Below, in pieces: positions 10,823 through 20,600 of a DNA stretch of 40,532 nt; the stretch's first letter is position 1, and each line of letters begins with the position of its first letter. Under the pieces are notes generated by a model. It was not told where the DNA came from, ran no database searches, and was given only the letters and a program-made list of their open reading frames with translations. Made by a program: the position numbers and the translations under genes. Source of the DNA: DATLOJ01 sp035536315 (lineage in GTDB: Bacteria > Actinomycetota > CADDZG01 > JAHWKV01). Location: the NCBI GenBank assembly GCA_035536315.1, contig DATLOJ010000017.1:1-40532 (forward strand). The letters are read 5' to 3'.

Positions 10823-11673
10823 CCGCGGCCCCCGTACCTGTGGAATCCCGTCCCCGTCTTGCGGCCGAGATCTCCTGCGTCGACCTTTGCCTTTAGCAGA
10901 GAGTGGGGTACAAACTTTTCGTCACCAAGCTGCGCGTGAAGCACCTCGAGGGTGTCGAGGATTGTGTCAAGGCCGATTAGGTCGGCCGTCTCGAGCGGTC
11001 CCATCTTGTGACCGAAACACTCCTTGAAAATGCGGTCGACGGTCTGGGCATCGGCCGTTCCCTCATCGACCACCGCAACAGCTTCATTGACGGTCAGCAT
11101 GAGGATTCTGTTCGAGACGAACCCCGGCGCGTCGTTGACGACGATCCCATTTTTACCCATCGACTCGAGCAGCCTCATCGCGGTCTCCATCGTCTCGTCC
11201 GATGTCGCCGGCGCGCGGATCACCTCCACGGTGTCCTTCAGTGGTACGGGGTTCATGAAATGGATGCCGAGTACTTTGTCCGGACGGTTGGTCCTGGAGG
11301 CAAGACGCTCGACAAGGACTGCCGAAGTGTTCACAGCGAAGCAAGCCTTCGGCCCGACGACGGCATCGAGGTCCGCATAGATCTCTTCCTTGAGCGCAAT
11401 GTCCTCGGTGACGTTTTCGATAACGAACTCCGCCTGCTCGAGAATGGCGGTGGTCGTCGAGGTGAAAATCTTGAGCATCAGATCTTCGATTTTCGGCAGC
11501 TCCTTTTTGCCGCCGAAGAGCCTTCTCATCTTGAGACTCTTCTCGATCGACTCCCGAACGCGATCCAGCGTGTCCTGGGACGTGTCGACGAGGAGTACGT
11601 CATGGCCGGCCTCGGCAAGGCTCTCGGCAAGACCGGTCCCCATCACGCCCGCGCCGACTACGCCAACCTTCAC
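10819..11673 (-). CDS. fkbK: FkbK-like 3-hydroxyacyl-CoA dehydrogenase family protein
   Basis: A 284-residue NAD-dependent dehydrogenase of the 3-hydroxybutyryl-CoA dehydrogenase family. The N-terminus has the Rossmann motif GAGVMGTG (residues 7-14). NTSAV, GIHFMNPVPL with the catalytic His, and DAPGFVSNRI follow in family order, with GPLETADLIGLDT in the C-terminal helical domain. Proteins of this type inside PKS clusters (FkbK, ZmaG) oxidise the C3 alcohol of glyceryl-ACP on the way to hydroxy- or methoxymalonyl-ACP. The other pathway members (FkbH, FkbI and FkbJ homologues) lie on the opposite strand at 23.8-27.2 kb, which supports this role. The start is GTG, 6 nt after the stop of the large NRPS/PKS gene, and its own TGA overlaps the next gene, so it is part of that operon. 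A housekeeping fatty-acid role is unlikely given this position. Confidence 0.9.
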   Translation of the reverse strand: MKVGVVGAGVMGTGLAESLAEAGHDVLLVDTSQDTLDRVRESIEKSLKMRRLFGGKKELPKIEDLMLKIFTSTTTAILEQAEFVIENVTEDIALKEEIYADLDAVVGPKACFAVNTSAVLVERLASRTNRPDKVLGIHFMNPVPLKDTVEVIRAPATSDETMETAMRLLESMGKNGIVVNDAPGFVSNRILMLTVNEAVAVVDEGTADAQTVDRIFKECFGHKMGPLETADLIGLDTILDTLEVLHAQLGDEKFVPHSLLKAKVDAGDLGRKTGTGFHRYGGRG

Positions 11674-11679
11674 TTAGAG

Positions 11680-14600
11680 TCAGCCCGACTTGTCGGTGAT
11701 GGGATCGGGGTTTTGCGCGGCCTGGAGATCTCCGTGATCTGCTGCGAGCAGCCGCTCCGCCTCTGCCTCAGACATCGACTGAACCTCGGTGTAGGCAAGG
11801 GCTACTTCGCCCAAGATCTGCTTTCCTCCCCAAAGTTCCGCCAGGGCGTCTGCCTGCTCCCTGATCGTGGGCCTGTCGAACGCGAGTGCAATCGGAACGT
11901 CCACAGCAAAAGCGGATCTGAGCCTCGCAACGAGACGAGTCGCCGTTAGCGAGTGCCCTCCCAGATCGAAGAAGTCGTCGGTAGCGCCAAAGCGTTCAAC
12001 TTCCAGAACCTCTTTCCAGAGCGCTGCGATCAACTCCTCTGCGGGGCCGTTGGGGGCAACGCTTGTCGCTGCGGCCGGTACCTCCCTGCCGGGCTCGGGC
12101 AGAGCGCGCCTGTCGACCTTGCCGTTCGGCGTCATTGGGAACTGGTCCATTGAGACGAACTTCGCCGGCACCATGTACGAGGGGAGCTTCGACTCGCAAA
12201 GGCTCTTCAGGGACTCGGTCGCACCGTCGGGCAGGGCCGGCCGGCAATAAGCAACGAGCCTCAGGTCCTTGTCTCCCTTTGCCACGACCACTGCTTCTTC
12301 AACCGAGGAATGCGAGGAAAGGACGCTCTCAATCTCGCCAAGCTCAACACGGAACCCACGGATCTTTACCTGGTTGTCCAGCCTCCCCAGGAACTCGAGC
12401 TCGCCCGTATCCGCGATGCGAGCAAGGTCCCCCACCTTGTACATGCGGGAGCCCGCGGGGCCGTACGGGTCCGGAAGGAACCGCTCGGCCGTCAAGCCCG
12501 GTCTGTTGATGTACCCGCGGGAAAGGCCCGAACCACCGATGTACACCTCGCCGGAGAATCCTCGTGGGACGGCATTCAAATTCCGGTCAAGCAAATAAAC
12601 GCAGGAGTTGGAGATGGGCCGGCCGATGGCGGGAATATCGGTCCCTTTCTCCACGATCGAGTAGGTCGAGAATGTCGTGTCCTCAGTCGGGCCATACAGG
12701 TTGTAGACGCGTTTAGCGTTCGACCGCTCATAAACGCGATCGACGAGATTTCCTTTGAGTGGCTCGCCAGGAAGGTTGACCGTCTTGACCGACGGGGGAA
12801 GCTCTCCGACCTCGAGAACCTCCGCCATAGCGGAGGGCACCATGTCCACGAGCGTTATGTCGGAGTCCTTCGGGAGGGAATGAAGCTCGAGCGCGTTCTC
12901 AACCAGGTGCACTTTGCCGCCGTAGGACAGGGTGACGAGTATCTCGAACACCGAGATGTCGAAGTTCACGGAAGTCGACGCCATGACCGAGGAGAGATCG
13001 TCGCCAAATTCTAGAGCCGCCCAACTCGCGAACTCCCTCACGCTCCTGTGCTCGATCGCAACTCCCTTTGGCCTTCCCGTCGACCCTGACGTGAACAGGA
13101 TGTAAGCAAGATTGTTCTCACGCACCCCTGAGTCGGGCGGGGTGTCCGGCAGAGACGATGAATCCTCGAGCAGTTGCTGTAGCTCGAATACGACCGCCTC
13201 AGAATCGAGCTCCAGTGAGCTACTGCCGGCGAGAACCAGCTTCACTCCGGAGTCCTTCACCATCATCTCGATTCGATCCTTCGGGTAAGCCAAATCGAGG
13301 GGTACGTATGCGGCTCCCGCTTTGATCACGGCAAGCATGGCGATTATCAGACTCGGAGAACGGCCGAGAGAAAGTCCGACCATTAGTTCCGGACCTGCCC
13401 CCATGGCGATCAGACGGTGTGCAAGCCGGTTCGACGTGGATTCGAGTTCCGCGTAGGTGATGGTTTCGCCGCCAAACACCACCGCAGGCTTGCCGGGAAT
13501 GCGGGCCGCCGATCCTGAGATGAGCTCGTGAATCAGCAGGCTCTCGTGGCGAGCAACGGGGGCCGGATTCCATTCTTCGATCAGCTCTTTTTGCTCTAAC
13601 TCGGTCGCAATCGAAAGCTCGCCGACCGGACGCGTCGCGGACCTGGTGATGGTTTCGATGAGTCCCCCGAGTCTCTCGGCCAGCTCCTTGGCTTCTTGAT
13701 CCAGAACCGCTGCGCGATCGAATGTGATCCGAATGACGGGCCTCTGCCCCGGAGCGACGACAACCGTCACGGGGTAGTTCGTCCTCTCGAGCCACGGACG
13801 GCCGTCGATCTTTATGGTCGATTCGTCGTCGTCCCAAACGGCGTCGAGCGGGTAGTTCTCGAATACGAGAATCGAATCGAAGAGGGGCTGACCGTGCTTT
13901 ACGCCACTCCATGTCTGGATCTGTGGAAGCGGCGCGTAGGCGAACTCGCGGAGCTCCGCCTGCTCCTGCAGAAGGTTCTGCAGCCACTCTCCCACGGGGC
14001 GGCTGGGGTCGATCCTGACCCTCACCGGAACGGTGTTGATGAACAAGCCGGCTATCTGTTCGACATCCTCGATCTCATAGGGGCGAAGTGTTGTGGTTGC
14101 TCCGAAAACGACGTCGTCCGATCGCGTCAGAGATCCGATCAGCATCGCCCAGGCTCCGGCGACCACCGAGTTCGGTGTGAGGTGGTTAGTGCGGCAGAAC
14201 GAGTCCAGAGTCTCCCCCACCTTTTCATCGAGCTCGATCTCGACCATCTGATACCCGGACCCGTCTGCGCGCCCTGTTGCAATTGGGGTGGGAGTTTCGA
14301 AGCCCTCGAAGAGCTGCTCGTAGTACCGCTGTGCTTCGGTTTGGTCGCGTGCGCCGAGCCACCTCACGAGCTCGCCGAAGTCTCCGCCCTCGAGATGTGG
14401 GGTGGTGCCCTTGATGAGCTGTTCATAAGCGGTCATCACGCCACCGATCAGCAACTGCGCGCTCCATCCGTCGAGCAGGGTGTGGTGGTGGCTCCAAATG
14501 ACGGTGTGAGCAGAAGATGATTTCTTCACCAGGTCTAGGCGCATGAGGGGAGCCTTGGTGAAGTCGATGCCCTCTCTCGACGACTCTTCTATCAGCGACG

Positions 14601-17600
14601 CGATCTTGATTTCGGTGTCGCTTTCCGAGCTCCAGTCATGCACGACGAATTGAAGATCGACCTTGGGTTCGATTACGAAGTAAGGGCGCGTAAGGCCCTC
14701 CCACTCGATTGCCGATCGCAAGATGGGGTGGGCCCGGACCGCCTCCTGCCAAGACTTCTGGTATGCGCCGGAGTCGAGCTCGCCTTCGAGTTCGAGAATC
14801 ACATGCTCGAAGTACAGACCCGACTGCGATGCGAGTGAGTGGAAGAGCAACCCCTCCTGCAGAGACGTAAGTGGCACTGCACCGGATGAGTCCGGGTGCC
14901 GGCGAAGGACTTCGGCTTCGTCCTCGTTGGCGGGTTCCCAGACCGGAGGGCCCTCGAGTGTTGCTGAAGAGGCGGCTACCGCTCCATTCGAGGTAACGGC
15001 CCCTTCTACGATCTGGAGGGTCTCTGGCTCGGGCCCCTTCCCCAGGGTTTCGACAACTTCCTTGAAACGCGCGGCGATGGACTCGATAGTGGTTTTGTCG
15101 TGAATGTTTGCCGAGTAAGTGAACGATGCCTTGGCAACTCCGCTTACCTCGAATACCTCGACATCGATCTCGTGCGCACGGGGCGCTTCTGCGTTGACCA
15201 GGGGGCCGAGCGGCCCTTCGATGGATGAGAACGCAGCGCCATCCCGCCCCGCACCTCCCGCCGACCCCAGGAAGTTGAAGGAGATCGTGGGATCGGGAAG
15301 AGCCTCGAGCTGGTGCCTCAGGTGCGGGTCGGAATGCAGGTAACGCAACACACCAAAGCCAACGCTCTCGCTCGGGATCGTTTGCAGGATTTGCTTTGCC
15401 TCTTCGAACGCCTCTTGCGGTGAACCCGGCTCGATCACCACTGGATGGATCGAGGTGAACCATCCGACGGTCCGTGAAAGGTCGGCTTCGTCGAACAGAT
15501 CGGCCCGCCCGTGCCCCTCGCGGTCGACACGAACTGCGGCCCCGGTCTTCTCGTGAATGCAGATCGATAGCCCCGCGAGTAGTGCGGCCTCCAGGTCTCT
15601 GCCCTTCAGGGGAGTCGGGACCTCGACATGGATCTCCTCGGACGACTTCTGGTCGTTCAGGCCATTTTCGAAGTCGTGCGGTACGGGAAGCGCGCTGACG
15701 CTACCTCCCGCCGTCCAAAACTCGAGCTCGCTTTCGAAGTCCGGGGCCGCGTCTTTGAGCCGTTCGACCCAGTCCGAGTAGGAGGTGCTCGTTGGTATCT
15801 CGACATCGTCGTTTTCGTAAAGCTCTTGCAGGTCTTGGGCGATGACTCCCCACGACACCGCATCGATCGCCAGGTGATGGGCAACGAGGAGCAGGCGGCT
15901 ATTCGCTTCATCGAGGGCCGCCGCGAACATTCGGCCCGCGGTGGGGTCAAGTGAAGTCTGGGCGCTCTCGAACGCTTGTTGGACCTCGCCTTCCGAGGCG
16001 GCAACAAAGAGAGGGACATCCGCCACTGCTTTGACTTCGAGCTCGTCCAGACTCAGCGCGGTCCTCAAGGTTTCGTGAATCTCGACGATGCGGCGGAGCG
16101 CTTTTTCGAGCCGATCCCGGTCGACAAGCGGAGGGAGCGAGACAAGTACGGCCTGGTTGAAGTGGCTGAGCCGGCCGAAGCCTTTTGCGAGAGCCCACCG
16201 CTGCACGGGAGAAAGCGGGTACCGCCTGCCTTCACTGCCGGCCCCCGATCCTTGATGCAAACCTGTAGCAGTTACAGGTACTTCATCTATTTCATGCTTT
16301 TCCTGTAACAGGTGCAGGTTCGCGTCAGTCTCCCGAGCGGCGGACTTCACCTCGCTGGCAACGGTTGCGAGCTCCTCTACGGTTTGGTGCTGAAACAGGT
16401 CACGAGGCCTTATCTTGAGACCCGCCCTGGCCGCACGCGAGACAACCTGAATCGAAACGATCGAGTCGCCGCCGAGCTCGAAGAAGTTGTCGCTGCGGCC
16501 CACGCGCTCGACGCCGAGAACCTCCTGCCAGATGGCTGCCAGCTGCTCCTCGGCCCCCGGGAGAGGGGCTTCGAACTCGGATCGGTCGGGGGCCTCGGGC
16601 GCCGGGAGCGCCTTCTTGTCGATCTTGCCGGCGGGAGTGAACGGGAACGCCTCCACTTTGATGAAGTGCGCGGGGACCATGTAGTCGGGAACCGACTCGA
16701 CCAGGTGCAGCTTCAGCTCATCGGGTCCGGCAGCGCCGATGAAGTACGCCGCAAGCCTGCGCTTTGCGGCCTCGCCCACCGGGACAACCACTGCGTCTGA
16801 GACGGAAGGGTGCCTTTTCAAAGCTGCTGCGACCTCTCCAGGCTCGACCCGGAACCCTCTGATCTTTACCTGGTCGTCGATTCGGCCGAGGAACTCGATC
16901 CTTCCGTCGGAAAGGAATCTGCCCTTGTCCCCTGATCGGAAGATGAGGTCAGCGGAGTCCTCGGAGATTGGGTCGTTTACGAACCGCTGTGCGGTCTCCC
17001 CCGCAAGGCCGAGGTAGCCGCGCGCGACCCCGGCCCCCCCGATGCAGATCTCGCCCGGCACTCCGATGGGGGCCGGATTGAGATCTCGGTCGAGGATGTA
17101 AATCTTCGCCCCGGTTATCGGCTTGCCGATGTCGGAGGGATCGCCCTTGAGATCGGGCTCTACGTAGGCCGCCGTACAAATGCATGTGGTCTCGGTCGGC
17201 CCATACAGGGTCACGACCCTCGGGTTGCCGAACGACGGCCGTCCGAGCAGCTTGTCCCCTCCTGCGGAGAGCAGACGAAGCGACTCCGGCATCGCCCGTT
17301 CGGAGGCCAGCAGAAGCTCCATCATCGGAGTCGGTGCAAAACAAAGGGTCACGCCGAACGCGTCGACCCAGTCCACAAGCTCGTCGGGATCCCGGCGTGA
17401 GTCTTCCGGGATGACGGTCAGCTTGGCCCCCCTGCAAAGCGGGGGCCAGGTCTCCCACACCGTCGCGTCGAAGGAGATCCCCGCGATCTGCGACGCGTGA
17501 TCCTTCGGAGTGATTTGGAATTCGTCGATGGCCCAGTTCACGAGGTTCGTCAGTCCGCGGTGTTCGATCGCGACTCCCTTTGGCCTGCCGGTCGATCCCG

Positions 17601-20600
17601 ACGTGAAGATGACGTAAGCCAGTGAGTCCAGCCTGTCATCCACTCGCGGCGCGTCGGCCGCTTGCAAACCAATCTCCCCGGAGTCCTTGTCCAGAAGAAC
17701 AACCGTCACTCCTGTCGGGAGCTTCTCCTGCAACCTTTCGATGGTGACGGCCACGGAGGCGTCTGAGTCTTCGATTATCTTGGCGATTCGAGACGCCGGG
17801 TTGACCGGGTCGATTGGCAGGTAAGCCCCACCCGACTTCATCGCGGCAAGCTGAGCCGCGATCAGGTCTGCGCCTGGGGGCAGAAGGAGTGCGACGGGGG
17901 CATCTCTTCTGGCCCCCTTCTTGCGGAGAAAGTGCGCAAGGCGGTTCGCATGCTCGACAAGCTCTTTGTAGGTGAACCTTCCGTCCGGCCCCTCCAGCGC
18001 CTCGGCGTCCGGCGTCGCTTGCGCGACTGCGTCGATCATTCGGTGGACGAAGCCGTCGGAGTTCGCCGCGGCCGTGGCACTGAACTCGATCACCTTCTGC
18101 TTCTCGCTCGCGTCCGTCATGCCGAGCGCAGTAAGCGTTACGCCCGGATCGTCCACAATCGATTCGAGCAGATGCATGTAGTGACTGAGCATCCGCTCGG
18201 CCGTTTCCGGCTCGATCAGATCGAGCGCGTACTCGAAATAGCTTTCGAGCGCCCCCCCGCCCTGGTCTGCAACACCGATCGTCAGATCGAACTTTGCAGT
18301 ACCCGGAGCGATCCCTCGGATCGCACCTTCCCCGTATGTCTGAATCTCGAGGCCGGGCAGGTGGTACTCCTCGTAAGGAGCGTTCTGGTGCGTGTATGCA
18401 ATCTGAAAGATCGGGTTGTGGCTTAGTGCGCGGTCGGGCTTGATCGCCTCCACGATCTTCTCGAACGGCACCTCGTCGTGATCCAGTCCGCCTGCAACGA
18501 CGTTGACCATTCGGTGAATGAGCTCCCTGAAAGTGGGGTTGCCGCTCATGTCCGCACGCAGCGGCAGCATGTTGTTGAAGTAGCCGATCAGGTTGCGAAG
18601 CTCCTGGCGTCTTCTCCCCGCGGACGGGGTCCCGATTACAACGTCTTCGCTTCCCGAATACCGGAATACGAACGTGGCGAGCGCCGCCATCATCGTGGTG
18701 AACAGCGTTACGCCCTCGCGCCTTGATAGCTCGCGCAAGCGGTCTGCGAGTGAAGCTGGTACCTCGAAGTCGATCATTCCGCCGCGGAAGCTCTGCACCG
18801 CGGGGCGCGGGTGGTCGAACGCCATGTCGGCCTCCTCCGACCCCGCAAGGTGCTCTTTCCAGTAGGCGACCTCGGTCTCCAGTGTCTCCGGGTTCAGCCA
18901 TTCGCGTTGCCATGCGGCGTAGTCCGCGTACTGGATGGGGAGAGGCTCCAGGCTCGGCTCGCGTTTCTCGAGCTGCGCTTGGTACAGCTCGGAGATCTCG
19001 GCGTGAATGATCGCCGGAGTCCAACCGTCGTAGACGATGTGATGGAAGGTCATCAGCAATACGTGCTCTTCTTCGGACAGGCGAAGGAGCGCGCAGCGAA
19101 CGAGCGGCCCTCTAGTCAAATCGAACGCCTTCGTGGCCTCGGCCTCGAACAAGCTAACGGCCTCCGCTCGCCGCTCGCCGGCATCGAGGTCGCTCAGATC
19201 GATGAGTGGAATGTCAAGTCCGTCGAACGGCCGGATCAAGGCGCGGGCCTCGCCGTCCGATTCGACGAAGCTCGTTCGCAGGATCTCGTGTCTGTCGATC
19301 AGCGCGTTGATGCTGTTACGCAAAGCCTGTTCGTCGAGCTCACCCTTTAGCTGCAGATCGAACGAGATGTTGTAGAGAGGGCTCTCGCCGTGAAGCTTGT
19401 CCAGAAACCAGATCTGCTCCTGGCCGATCGAGATTGGCAGCAGGCCGTCGCGGGAAATTGAAACGATCGGTGGCTCGTTCAGGGCTTCAACTTCGTGTCT
19501 GGACTGCAGATCTTCGACGTGCAGGGCCAGCCCTTCGATTGTCGAGTGCTCGTAGAGATCCTGAAAACTGATCCTCACGCCGAACTCGCGCTCGATTCCG
19601 TCGAGGACCGTAAGACCCGTAATCGAGGTGCCGCCAAGCTCGAAGTAGTCAGAGTCGGGCGAAAGTGACTCCGCTTTTAGCGCATCCGTCCATATCGCAG
19701 CGACCTTCCTCTGCGACTCGGATGCGTAGTCGCCTCTCATGGGAAGGGTCGCGACGGCAGCCTCTGCGACCGACTCGGGGACCTGGTAGCTCCTTACCGA
19801 CTCCCCGGTGAAGTCGTCCCCTATCTCCCTGCACCACACCCGCGAGCGATCGAACCGGTAAGAGGGCATCTCGATCTTCGGAATCTTCGCTCCCTCGTAG
19901 TACGCGTCCCAATCGATCTTTCCCCCTGCCATATAGAGCTCGACCACCAGCTCGTACGGGTCTTTGCGAACGACCGGCCGCACGTCGAAGATTCCTTCGC
20001 CGCCAACCCTCTCGATCTCACGGGACAGAAGACCTCCGGCCCCCATCTCGATGAAGATGGGATGGCGGGGCCCGACGCTCAGAAGCATCTCCTCCAGCCG
20101 CTCTGTGTCGAGAGGGGGTTGAGCAGGATCCTGTAGAGCGACCTCTACGGCTTCGGGAAGCGGGAGTCCGTCCCGCACGACACGAACCGCAAGGTTGCCC
20201 CGGCCCGTTCCGGCAACCGCCGATTCACGGACTCCGAATCTCGTCAGCGCCGCGTGCAGGCAGTAGTGAACGAAGAGAACCTCCACCGCGCGCGTTGAGG
20301 CGCGTCCGTCGAGGATGTCCCGGAACTCTTCAGCTGCTCTGTGGAACGCGGGGATCCTTTCCAGACTCTCGACGTCTTCTGCCGTGAACTCGACGTCTCC
20401 GGAGAAAAGGAAGATCAAAGGACGCGCTTCTGGCGGCGACGGCCTGGGGGCCGGAGCGTTGCCGGTCTCTGTCAGCCACTTCTCCAAGTCATCGACCGAC
20501 TTCACAACGGTGGCCGCGCGGAAACGATGGTCGTCGCGTCCGGCAGTCATCGTCTGGGCGATCTCCGCAAGTGAGTGAGATGTCTGACCCATTTGAGCGG

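Noticed and set aside
10819..10900. Programmed frameshift fusing the dehydrogenase to the NRPS
   Set aside because: No convincing slippery heptamer is visible, and the 4-bp overlap is explained more simply by a CTG start; kept only as an alternative.
17636..19024. A 462-residue second frame on the minus strand inside the large NRPS/PKS
   Set aside because: It is Arg/Gly-rich, lies wholly within well-conserved C and A domains in another frame and has no motifs.
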